From NCBI GenBank assembly GCA_958450365.1, contig CAUEEP010000911.1, positions 558,001-622,000 of the forward strand: DNA of 64,000 nt, written 5' to 3'. Positions 1 through 11,500 of this stretch are shown one piece after another. Below the pieces are notes generated by a model. The model worked only from the letters and a program-made list of their open reading frames with translations. It was not told where the DNA came from and did not search any database. This stretch comes from Mesorhabditis belari. Lineage: Eukaryota; Nematoda; Chromadorea; Rhabditida; Rhabditidae. A program made the position numbers and the translations under genes. Within the stretch, counting starts at the first letter, position 1. Every line of letters begins with the position of its first letter.

Positions 1-119
1 AGAGCTTTGTTCCTTATTACATTACCTCACTTGACAATATTCAACTTCTCACCGAAATAATTTGGCCGTACATATTTCGAAATGAGTAATTTTTTTGCTG
101 TTTTGAATCTGATAGTTTG

Positions 120-455
120 TTATCTTTACGATCTACTACAGGGCACATCGGCGCGAAAATGCGTTTTCTATCAGATTTTTCCGGGAGTACCTTTTTTAGA
201 TGCAAAAAATTGTGCTGATTCCGAATCTGAAGGAATTTTTCAAATCCCTTTGACAGAAATTTTTTAAATTGAGTTTTAGCGGTTTTTTGGTCATTTTGTA
301 TGGGAAATTTTGTGGTACCCTGCAGTTTGGAGCTCGTACCTCGACAACGAGGGTCTAGAACCAAAAAAGAAGGGATAATTTTTATTCTAGAGACTCTTAC
401 GAACATTTTGATGCAAAAATCATAAAATTTGCTCAACCCTACAAAAAGTTATAAC
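120..455 (-). repeat. Dispersed repeat R1, copy 1 (inverted)
   Basis: About 330 bp that reappears in the opposite orientation at 700-1018 and 1747-2095. The copies are close to identical, sharing a stretch reading GTTGTCGAGTTACGAGCTCC followed by a PstI/KpnI-like CTGCAGGGTACC. The 131-residue open frame across it is a repeat-borne frame with no recognised domain. Copies 1 and 2 form a spaced inverted repeat. Confidence 0.8.
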
Positions 456-499
456 ATTTTTTAAAGAAATATTGCAAAAAAAACACTAAAAACATAAGG

Positions 500-581
500 G
501 GAAACCGTGGCCGAGTGGTCTAAGGCGCGCGACATGAATCCCGCGCAATGAATGGGGTTATTGGTTCGGCTCTCCCGCGCA
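500..581 (+). tRNA. tRNA-Ser-like relic (degenerate)
   Basis: It contains a class II D-arm sequence (GTGGCCGAGTGGTCTAAGGCG) and a possible anticodon arm with TGA in the anticodon position. The T arm (GGTTCGGCTCT) breaks the B-box consensus and I could not pair a 7-bp acceptor stem. It lies between inverted copies 1 and 2 of repeat R1. Most likely a tRNA-derived pseudogene, not a working tRNA. Confidence 0.35.
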
Positions 582-699
582 CTTGAGCTATTATTTTGCA
601 TATTCCTTAATTGTTTTGAGTGAATACGATACATAGTTACATTGTTCTTTTGAACAAAACAATTGTGCAATAGAGTTTTTTTTGGAATTTCTCATCTCT

Positions 700-1018
700 T
701 TTTTAAAAAATGTTATATCTTTTTGTAGAGTTGAGCAAATTTGATGATTTTTGTATCAAAATGTTCGTAAGAGTCTCTAGAATAAATCTTATCCCTTCGT
801 TTTCGGTTCTAGACCCTCGTTGTCGAGTTACGAGCTCCAAACTGCAGGGTACCACAAAATTTCCCATACAAAATGACCAAAAAACCGCTAAAACTAAATT
901 TAAAAAATTTCTGTAAGAGGGATTTGAAAAATTCCTTCAGATTCGGAATCAGCACAATTTTCCGCATCTAAAAAAGGTACTCCCGGAAAAATCCGATAGA
1001 AAGCGCATTTTTGCCTTA
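700..1018 (+). repeat. Dispersed repeat R1, copy 2
   Basis: Direct copy of the 1747-2095 unit and inverted relative to 120-455. The similarity to copy 3 starts earlier, near 605, with a shared TTGTTCTTTTGAACAAAACA palindrome. About 430 bp are therefore duplicated in direct orientation. Confidence 0.8.
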
Positions 1019-1186
1019 CACGTGCTTACAGGGATCTACTGCGAACAGTGATTTCTGAATCAAGCGTCTTCAAAAGAGTCTCCACTCAGGTTGGGTAATT
1101 AAATAGATTTGCTTTTTTTGCCTTTATTAGAAAGTTAAAGAGCTAGACTAGACTAAAGAGATTAGACTTTTACACTTCCAAAAATT

Positions 1187-1500
1187 CAAATTGGATACCT
1201 AAACCCGTAGCTAGCTTCAAATTTAGTAGCTAAACCAGTAGCTAGCTTCAAATTGGATAACTAAACCAGTAGCTAGCTTCAAATTTGGTAGCTAAACCAG
1301 TAGCTAGCTTCAAATTGGATACCTAAACCCGTAGCTAGCTTCAAATTTAGTAGCTAAACCAGTAGCTAGCTTCAAATTGGATAACTAAACCAGTAGCTAG
1401 CTTCAAATGGGCAGCTAAACCATTAGCTAGCTTCAAATGGGCAGCTAAACCAGTTGGGTAGCTAAACCAGTAACTAGCTTCAAGCTGGATAGCTAAACTA
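1187..1500 (+). repeat. Minisatellite, ~30-bp units
   Basis: About ten imperfect units built around CAGTAGCTAGCTTCAAATTG, alternating between two sub-variants (AAATTTAGTAG and AAATTGGATAA). This suggests a 60-bp higher-order unit. Confidence 0.85.
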
Positions 1501-1639
1501 AACCTATTTGGACAATGACTTGGCTAGCAAAACAATTCCATGATGGTTAAATGAACCACACTTTAGTCAATCCTCTAATTAGGAATTGTAATAAATCAAA
1601 ATTCTTCAAAAAAAGTCTCATTTCCTTTCCTTAATTTCC

Positions 1640-2095
1640 TTTCCTTATTCCTTAATTGTTTTGAGTGGTGAATACGATATATAGCTATATTGTTCTTTTG
1701 AACAAAACAATTGTGCAATCGAGAATTTATTAAATTTTCTCATTTCTTTTTTAAAAAATGTTATAACTTTTTGTAGAGTTGAGCAAATTTTATGATTTTT
1801 GCATCAAAATGTTCGTAAGAGCCTTTAGAATAAAAATTATCCCTTCGTTTTTTGTTCTAGAGCCTGATTGTCGAGTTACGAGCTCCAAACTGCAGGGTAC
1901 CACAAAATTTCCCATACAAAATGACCAAAAAACCGCTAAAACTCAATTTAAAAAATTTCTGTCAAAGGGATTTGAAAAATTCCTTCAGATTCGGAATCAG
2001 CACAATTTTCCACATCTAAAAAAGGTACTCCCAGAAAAATCCGATAGAAAACGCATTTTTGCCTTATTTCGCGCCGATGTCTCTCTTTACAATCT
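1640..2095 (+). repeat. Dispersed repeat R1, copy 3
   Basis: Direct repeat of roughly 605-1018, including the TTGTTCTTTTGAACAAAACA palindrome near its start. Its end (TTTCGCGCCGATG) matches the outer end of copy 1 better than copy 2 does, so copy 3 is the most complete. Confidence 0.8.
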
Positions 2096-2147
2096 ACGAC
2101 AATAAATATTGTTAAAGAGAGTTACTTGCTTGTACTCGTCGTTTTAG

Positions 2148-2352
2148 ATCAGAGACCATCGTATTGGCGGAAAGATACATTAATTCAATGTTGTTCCTCA
2201 ATCAATATCAAATCTTGCAGAAAGATCAACAAGTTGTTCATTATTTCATCACCGATGTTTCAACAGAACAGAGTGGTTTCTACAATTTGTTTTCTATCTC
2301 AAACTTTAATCAGATCATCATTGCAATCAGAAATCATCATTGCACATTTTAG
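2148..2352 (+). CDS. Possible upstream extracellular exon of the receptor kinase
   Basis: The sequence is open after a GTTTTAG acceptor. It reads on from SETIVLAERYINS and contains HYFITDVSTEQSG, which resembles the beta-strand plus Asp of a von Willebrand A fold. It sits just 5' of the first confident exon of the receptor tyrosine kinase (2540-2617) on the same strand. I could not find a convincing donor site or a phase match to that exon, so membership in the gene is a guess. It could instead be an exon fragment of an eroded gene. Confidence 0.3.
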
Positions 2353-2539
2353 TTGTCAACTACGACAGCTTCTATTTCACATATGTACAATGGATTTTGG
2401 ATACATGTATTTGGCAACAGTCCAATTTTCATGTGTTTGCTATCTATCGTTATATCTTTACAAAGGTGTAGTATTAAAAAGCTTTAAAAGGCATAGCATT
2501 AAAAAGCATAGCATTAAAAAGCAGTAAAAAAAACTGCAG

Positions 2540-5500
2540 GCTGGTCTAATCGATAAGGTGACAGAAGTGGTACTGAACGAAATAAAAGCAAATTTGTACG
2601 GGCGATACTTTGGCTACGTGAGTTGGATCAAGAGGCGTGGGACAAATGCGACCTTTTTTTGCGCACCCGGACATTTGCGCACCTTTTTTTCCGCACCCGG
2701 CCCATTAGCGCACCTTTTTTCGCGTTTAAAAAAAGCTCTAAAGCTCTAAAAGCTAATATTAACCAAGTTCTATTCCAAATGTTGTTTTTCTAGGTAATTT
2801 TAGGGTAATTTTAGGTAATTTTAGGGTGCCGAATTCAAATTTTGACATATCAGAGCTTGTGGAACCAATTTGAAAGACAAAACGGCTAGGACAAAACCAA
2901 ATTACTACAGAAAATTGTTGATTTTTGTTGATTTGATTTTTCTCTTTGTATAACTCCGTCCGTTTGTTTCCACAAGCTCTGATATGTTAAAATTTGAATT
3001 CTACACCCTCAAATTACCTAGAAAAACAGCTTTTGGAATAGAAATTGGTTAATATTAGCTTAGAGCTTAGAATATTAGCTTAGAGCTTAGAATATTAGCT
3101 TAGAGCTTTTTTAAAACGCGAAAAAAAGGTGCGCTAATGGGCAAGGTGCGGAAAAAAAGGTGCGCAAATGTCCGGGTGCGCAAAAAAAAGGTCGCATTTG
3201 TCCCACTCCCGGATCAAGTGATAAAGTTATAGGAGTATTTTAGGAATCGAAAAACTTCCTCAACGATGACACAATTGGTGACAATTATGGGTTATGCTCG
3301 AATTCAACCATTCAACCCACAACAACAACCACAACGACGACAACGACAACGACAACGACTACAACTACAACAAATAAAATAAGTATGAGCCTTAATACTA
3401 TCAAAAAAATAGCATAGAATATTCAAGATGACAGCCTGATACAAGAAGTATCGAAAACACTAAATATTAGGTTGTCCAGTTATGAATGCGCGTTTTTTAC
3501 TATTGGGTTGGGGAGAATGAGTCGGCGCCCAACTTTAAAGGGACTTTTTGCACACATAAAGCCTTCTTTAAACATACGTTTGGTTTCATCAAAAGGATCC
3601 ACTATTTCTCTACAAAATGACTTTTGAGAGATTCCACAAAGCTTTTCTTTCGTGGAGTTTATGAACTTCCAAACGCAGCTGGTTAAAATGGCAAAGAGTC
3701 CGACTCATCATTTGAACAGTTTCTTTCACATAAACCTTCTTTGGTGTTTATATAAAAAGATAGAGCACATTCAATTACATAAGTTACCAAATTTTCAGGA
3801 AAATCCCTCCAACCGTTTACTCTAGATGACAGTTTATCGATTTTGTGAAAAAATGGCTTTTTCTTGAGCGGAGGCGCTGTTTGAATTTTCTTTTAAATGT
3901 CATTTTGTAGAGAATTAGTTAACCATTCTACTGCTATCAAACGCATATTATTTGACGAAGTCTGCTAGAAGTTTTAGACATTTTTTTCATTTTCGGCGCC
4001 GACTCATTCTCCCCAACCCAATATTTTGCAAATTTCTCAAGATACCCAAATCAAGAAAAAGGTATATATGAGTATTATTCGAAAGCTGAAGATCTCCTCT
4101 ACATTTTGATATAAAAAGTTTTTGAATTTGTTGAGCTTTTGGGCAAATTTGACTGCACAGAAGAAGTGGTGGCCAAAAAATTGAAGGGTGCCTTTGGATC
4201 AAGTTTTGGCTCCGCTCAAATTGAGTTAACCGTTTGATGTTTGGCCAATAGATATATCAATAAAACTTTAAAAAAAAATATAACAATTTCAGGGCATCTT
4301 CACTTTTTTTTCTTTTCTTGACGGTTATTTTACACCATAAAACTTGAGGCATAGCTAAGCTGGAATGGGTTTTTTTTTTTTCGAAAACGACCTCTCCCTT
4401 TGTGCAGTCAAATTTCCCAAAAAAGTTGCATGAATTCAAAAACTTTTTTCTTCCAAAATGTAGAGGAGATCTTCAGCTTTCGAATGATATATTAGGTTGG
4501 CAAAAAAGAAATGAGCGTCGTGTTTGTTGATTTGTATTTTATTCACAGTAAAAGATTTTTTAAAATAGTTTATTCTATTGGAAAGAGCGTGTTCTTGCGC
4601 ATCGTTTGATATATAATTTGTCTATGTTTACTTTGTTTTTTTGCAAGAAAGAGTGTTTAGAAAATGTCGGACCAAAAATTTCGTTTGCGGGCCTGCTTGT
4701 GGCATGAATTTAAGCAAGGCAAATCGGCTGCTGAAGCTCATGGCGCTCTATCTCAAGTGTTTGACGAAGATGCTCTATCCGAAAGCCAGTGTAAACGATG
4801 GTTCCAGCGCTTCCGAGACGGCGACGAAAGCTTGGAAGACCAAAAACACGGAAGTCGACCTCAAATCATCGACAACGACGCATTGAAGGAAGCCATTGAG
4901 TCGGATCCACGCCAAACCACTCGCGACCTGGCAGAGCAGTTCGACTGCACTGATATCACCATTGAGAACCATCTGCATGGCATGGGCAAGACGAATAGAT
5001 GCGGAAAATGGGTACCCAATAAGCTATCCGACACAAACAAGGCGACACGCATCGCAATCGCCGGAATTCTCACTCACCGCGCCAAGAACAGTGGGTTTTT
5101 CGACTCCATTGTTATGTCGGATGAGAAGTGGATCCAATACGGCAACACAGCAAGAAAGCGGCAGTGGTTGGACCCCGGTGAAGCTCCAAAACCGGACATC
5201 CACGGAAAAAAGGTGATGCTTTGTGTTTGGTGGAACAGTAAAGGCCTGGTATACTTTGAGGTTCTGGATTCGGGTCAAACGGTTACGGCGAACCTCTACC
5301 AAGGCCAATTGGACCGCGTGGACCAGGCGCTGCGACGTCAAGGCGTGGAAACGGCGTCGACAAAATTCCTCCACGACAACGCTCGGCCGCATGTCGCAAA
5401 AATCACCCAGCAGAAAATTGAAGAAATGGGCTGGGAAGTCCTGCCTCATCCGCCATACAGCCCAGACTTGGCGCCTTCCGACTACCATCTGTTCCGATCA

Positions 5501-8500
5501 ATGCACCACTCCTTGGCCGAGAAAAAGTTCAAGAACCGTGACGAGGTCCAAATTTGGGTGTCCAACTTCTTCGAGTCGCAGCCGGTCGAGTTCTTCAAGA
5601 AGGGCATCCATTCTCTGCGTGAACGTTGGCGACAAGTCATTGATGCAGATGGCGAATACCTTTTGGATTAATGTATTGTTATCTTGTTTTTATAATAAAA
5701 TAAACTTTTAACGAAAACGCGCATTTCTTTTTTGCCAACCTAATATAACACTCACATACATCTGTTCGATATCTTGAGAAATTTACAAAATAGTAAAAAC
5801 GCGCATTCATAACTGGACAACCCAATAAATTTAGCAACTTCAACACAGAATGGCTCTTCTCAAACTATCTTTACTGGGACATCCTTAAAAAGTGAGTTCA
5901 AAGCTCAATCTACACTACTGGACAATGAAATATCATATTTGAAAAACGATCGTCCCTTTCGCGCGTCTGTAACTCCCTTGTCTTTACCGTATTTCTAAAT
6001 ATTAATGTTACCATTGTGTAGCCCTTGAAAAGAGCTTTCAGAAAATGTATAACACTAATAGTTTAAACTCAAAGACAAGGAAGTTACAGACGCGCAAAAG
6101 TGACGATCTTTTTTCAAATATGATATTTCATTGTCCAGTACTGTATCTATTAGGCAGGTAGAATCTATTAGGCTGAATCTATTAGGTAGGTAGAATATTA
6201 TATCTATTAAGTAGAAATGCGGATTTCAACATTTTCATAAATTTCGAACGATAGAAACCTGCTATCGATGAATGTTATAAACTACTTGAAAGTTGCAAAT
6301 CTCCTTTACAAAATAGGCTAAAACGTGTTTCAATTGATCAAACGATTGAAGAAATTTCGAGGCCGAAATGCGAGTGACCAAAAAAGGGCACTTTTCGAAA
6401 ACCCCACTTTCACAAGAGTTCGGTTTTGACTATGTAGTGGAAAATGCCCTAAAATATCAATAAAACCGCCCTAAAATACCAATAAAACCACTCTAAAATA
6501 TCATTCAAAATAATATCATTCAAAATAATTAAGAGTTGGGATCATTTCATGGGAAAACTTTGTTTTTAGAATAATTTTTCTTTTTTGTGAAAAAGCCGGT
6601 TTTTTGACAATTTTGAGGGTTTTGAACTTATAACTAACACTTAAATTTAAATAGAGCTACCGTAAATACTGTAATAGTACCCCACCCCCATAATGACGGG
6701 GCGGAGCGTTGCGTAGTCTAGCTTTGGACGAGTTTTTCTCGACACTGGTTTATGCTACAATGCGCGCTTAGGTATCAAAAAATAGCCCTGAATTTCAGCT
6801 ATTTTTTGATACCAAAGACGCATTTTTGAAAGTACGGGTGCTTTGCAAAAAATGAAATACGAAAAAACTTTTGCGACTACCCGACTGTACGAGGGGGGTG
6901 GGGTACTATTGGGTTGTCCAATAAGTAATGCGTGTTACTTATTTCGAAACTATTGCGAAATCGCTTCGAGCAAATATATGCTCTTTTTAATCATCAGCAT
7001 CTTGTGTTTATTTTTATATATTATTTTATGCATTTGCCTTTGTTTTATAATAGATATGTTGTTTTGCAGATGAAAGACAAAAAGTTTGTTGTCCGCGCAT
7101 CAATGCTGTATGATTTCAAACGAGGTAAAACTGCAGCGGATTGCCATCGAACTATCTGTGCCGCATTTGGAGAGGATTCAATTTCAATCAGCCAGTGCCA
7201 GCGCTGGTTTAAACGATTTGCGGACGGAAACGAGTCGTTAGAGGACGAGGAACGCGCTGGAAGGCCAGTCGTTTTTGATAACGAAGCTTTGCTTTACACC
7301 ATGACGGACTTCACTCTTTGCTCGGACGATGGAGAAATGTTGTTGATTGTTGTGGAGAATATATCGATTAATAAAGTTCTCTTTTGTTAATTTTGTGATA
7401 TTTTGAAAATCGTGTCAAAACACGCATTACTTATTGGACAACCTAATATTACAGTATTTACGGTATCTATTAGGGTGGTGCAAAAGAAACAGCCGATTTG
7501 ACGGTAAATTCAAAAAAAAGATGGCGTTCGATGGTGACATGATCACAATGGAATATTTTCGCAAGATCTCGAGCAGATTGGCATCGATCGGCCTGAAACA
7601 CGTCCCTCAGCTTGGCTTCGTTCACGACTTCTGGCCTCGAACCGTACTCGTAATCTTCCAAAGTCTCGTCTTCCCCTCGGAATCGTTGAAACCAAGTCTG
7701 ACACTGCCTGAGAGACAAACTGCCATCTCCGAAAGCAGCACAGAGAGAACAATGCAGCAGACTTTCCAATTTTGAAGTTAAACAGTAATGCTGCTCGTAG
7801 CACAAACTTTTGCCCGACCATGATCTAAATAAAAAATAAAAGCATTTTTAAATAAAATAAACAACAAGCAAAAAATTCAAATGTCGAAATAAATAGCAAA
7901 CAAATATGCGAACAAAACATAAAAAAAACTAATGCCGTTAGCATCGCTCGTTTCTGATAAATGAGAGCTGATACCCATCGGCAGTCTCTTTTGCACCACC
8001 CTAATAAATTTCTGTAAACGCATTTCCGTTAGTCTTCTTTAATGAATTTCTATATAGTTATCTTTCTTTTTTTTAAATCTTCAATTTTGAGAAGTTAACT
8101 CTATTTTGACCACACTAAACTTGTCCCTAAAGTGACTCGATTCCTCTTTTTGGTCACTCGCATTTCGCCCTCGAAATTTCTTCAATGGTTCGATCAATTG
8201 AAACACGTTTTAGCCTATTTTGTAGAGGAGATTTAAAGCTTTCAAATAGTCTATAAGATTCATCGATAACATTCATCGATATCAGGTTTCTATTGGCGGA
8301 AATTTATGAAAATGTAGAATTTAGATGTTGAAAATGTTGAAATCCGCATTTCTTATGCATGTACCTAATAAATCAATGCTTAGCCTCGATCTCAACAATT
8401 CCATCAACATCTCCATCATCAAGAAGCAAGGGTTCCCTCATGTTAATCATCGTTTTCTCCGTTGTCGGTGGAGTTCTTCTTTTGGCTTTATTTGGATGCT

Positions 8501-11500
8501 CATTTTATTGTTTCTGGTAAGGCTTAGTGGGTTGGAGTAGAGTCAAAACTCCAAATGGATTGGAGTAGAGTAGAGTCAAAACTCCAAATGGATTGGAGTA
8601 GAGTAGAGTCAAAACTCCAAGTGAGTTGGAGTAGAGTCAAAACTGCAAATGGATTGGAGTAGAGTAGAGTCAAAACTCCAAGTAAGTTGGAGTCGAAAAA
8701 TTTAGCACAAAGAGAAATGGTGGAAGGAAAATGTTTGGTCGATCGACTGGAATCAACACTCTTTTGAGAAAAACAATCTTTCAAGAAAAAACAAACGACA
8801 CTGGTGAGCAAGGCAAAAGTACAATTGGCCTATTTGAGAGCAACGAATTGGATCAAAGGTGAGCATTAAATTTATATTCAAAAAAGTTGTTTTAGTCTTT
8901 TGGATAAATGGGAAGTGCCTCAAAAAGATTTGCATATATTCGACTTCAAACTGGGCTCTGGTGCCTTTGCAGTCGTCTACAAGGGATTTTTGAAAGGAAT
9001 CCCTCCGGTGGCTCGGATATATCCATTAATGCAGGTAAGGGATATGTTGAATTGAATCGAAATGAAAAGAATGGATGAATGAAAAGAATGAAAAGAATTT
9101 AATATTTAATGGAATATTTTATTCATTGATAATAGTATCTTAACAAACAAAATATTATCCTTTGCCAAACGTTTAGACGTCATTTTCAACATCATTGAAT
9201 GATTCCAATGACCAAATTGATTGAGAAACCTCTTCTTCATCGTCCAAGACGCCATTGCTTCTTCAGGCATCAATGGTTTATCTCACGTTATTGCAAGACG
9301 TGTGATGCCCAGCTTCTTCAGACGTCAATGCTTTATCTCACGTTATTGCCAGACTACTTCTTCATCATCCAAGACGCCATTGCTTCGTCAAGCGCCAATG
9401 GTTTATCTCACGTCATTGCAAGACGTGTGATGCGCAGCTTCTTCAGACGTCAATGCTTTATCTCACGTTATTGCTAGTCGTGCTTCTTTTGACGCTTCTC
9501 TTGACTGCCCAGCTTCTCTTGACTCTTTTGAATAATCCATTCGTAAACGGCTTTGTCGAGCTTGAGCGAGCGAAGTGAAAGTCCACTACCAAATGAGGTT
9601 TCCTCTTCATCGTCTAAGAAGCCATCGCTTGCCTTCTTAGATCAGATCAATGAGCCATCCGAGTCATAAACCAAATTGCTGACATCCTCGTCCAAATCCA
9701 CCTCTTCTATCAACTTGGCCAAAGTATTGTCGATGCATGCTTGCAGAAGCTGAGCGAAATGGACGTCCACTACCAGATAGCTTTTTTGATCCCTGTTAGA
9801 CGTCACCAATTTGTTTTCCTGAGATCTCCATTCGTGAATTTGTCGTTCATCAATTCCAAAATGACGTCCAGCCTCCCGATTGCTGGTCCGCTATGCGTAT
9901 CCAATCACCTCGATTTTGAAAGACACATTGTAAGACTTCAACTTTTGTGTCAAAGCCTGCTTTACGATCGCAGACGTCACCTAAAATAAAAAAGTTAGTA
10001 AATGCTGATAGAAAAATATTAAACATAAAAACAACATTATTAAAGCCCATAAACAATTGAAAATACTTAAAAAGCAAATAAAATCTCGATTCTTTGTGTC
10101 TACGTGGTAGTAAGTAAGGTACTTTTGGTGTAAAATAGAATTTAGGAGTACTCTAATAACCGCCGGGACGCTTTTTAGAGGCGGGCGACTTTTGGGCGGC
10201 GACTTTTAGAGGGCAGCGCTTTTTAGCAGATTTTTATATCTTGAAAACTTTAAGCAAACTCTTAAACGATTTTAGGCGTCACAGGATTTCCTCGATGATG
10301 CCACAATAAATGGAGTACTCTAATAACCGCCGGGACGCTTTTTAGAGGGGCGGGGGGGGGGGCGACTTTTGAGAGGCGCCTTTTAGAGGGCAGCACTTAT
10401 TTTTTATTTTTTCGATCAAGTCCTAGATGCGGCGCTTTTTAGAGGATTTACAGCTGCATTTACATGTGCATTTACAGCTATCGTTTTCTTTTTCGAATGA
10501 AGGGAATTATGTTGCGGTGAAAACCATTCCCGAAAAGGCTTCACAAGAAGAAAAGTTGGTCCAAAAGTTGGTCCAATTCCGAGAAATTTCACTAATTTAG
10601 AGAAGAATTTTTGGATGAGATAAATTTTATGAAAAAACTCGATTATCAACCGCATATTCTATCGTTGATTGGATGCTCGACATCAATGAATAATCCCTTT
10701 ATTCTGACTGAACTTTGTGAATTTGGAGATTTGTTGAGTTTGGTTCGAAAAGCCTCCATTGAGGTTGGTAGTGAATGGAAGAGGTTGTTAACAAAAAATT
10801 GTTTCATTCAACAAAAAACGGTTTGATTGATTCTTGGTTACATATCTCTGGTTTGTTAATAAGAAGACGAATAGAATGCCAAGAACTAGTAGCCATCAAT
10901 TTCCAGGATTCAATCTTGAAGCTGAATGATTTCCTTCCAATTTCATGGCAAATCAGCGACGCTTTGGTACATCAGATTCATTGAAATCAATCAAATAAAT
11001 TCCCAAATTCAGGATTTCTTTTCGAATAAAAGCATTGTTCATCGAGATGTAGCTGCTCGAAATATTCTCATAAATAAAAATAAAACAGCCAAGGTTAATC
11101 ACGGATTATCTTTATTAACTTTAAATAGTCTCTTTTCAGTTATCGGATTTTGGTTTATGTCGTTTCAGTAGTGAAATGTTTTATAAATCTCGTGGTGGTA
11201 AATTACCATTAAAATGGATGGCTCCTGAAGCTATTGAATATGCACAATTCTCGACGAAATCTGATGTGTAAATTGTCGTAGTTCGTTTATCTAAAAAGAA
11301 TCCCATTTTTAGTTGGTCATTTGGTGTTTTACTTTATGAAATGTATTCTTTTGGAAAAACTCCATTTCATTCAATACAACAAGAAGAAGTATTAGCACAA
11401 TTAAAAATGGGGAAACGAATGGAAAAACCCGAGAAGACGCCTGAATTGATGTGAGTGATTGATGAGTGATCGATCAATGGGAAGAAGGGAAGGGATGGGA

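Larger units (their letters stand above)
3467..5825. mobile_element. Foldback mariner-type MITE (FB1) carrying two nested insertions
   Basis: The outer ends are inverted (TTAGGTTGTCCAGTTATGAA on the left; the right end reads TTGGGTTGTCCAGTTATGAA on the minus strand) and TA dinucleotides flank both. Inner arm sequence also pairs: 4076-4160 matches the reverse complement of 4390-4488. Removing the insertions at 3503-4021 and 4492-5743 leaves about 590 bp of nearly pure inverted repeat. No coding sequence of its own is visible. Confidence 0.85.
6658..7467. mobile_element. MITE with TACCGTAAATACTGTAAT ends, split by a mariner relic
   Basis: The left end CTACCGTAAATACTGTAATA and right end ATTACAGTATTTACGGTA are inverted. 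The inner arms GTACCCCACCCCC and GGGGGGTGGGGTAC also pair. The right arm is split at TA by the relic at 6909-7446. A partial copy of the left end is seen at 19068. Confidence 0.75.
6150..8370. mobile_element. Foldback element FB2 carrying nested insertions
   Basis: Arms of about 200 bp are inverted: 6209-6390 (AAATGCGGATTTCAACATTT onward) against 8140-8345. The outer ends carry TTAGGTA. Inside lie a second MITE (6658-7467), which itself contains a mariner relic, and then another mariner relic (7470-8004). The left border is blurred by a short CTATTAGG repeat. Confidence 0.75.

Noticed and set aside
1187..1500. CRISPR-like array
   Set aside because: Units are contiguous and similar along their length, without unique spacers; the genome is eukaryotic.
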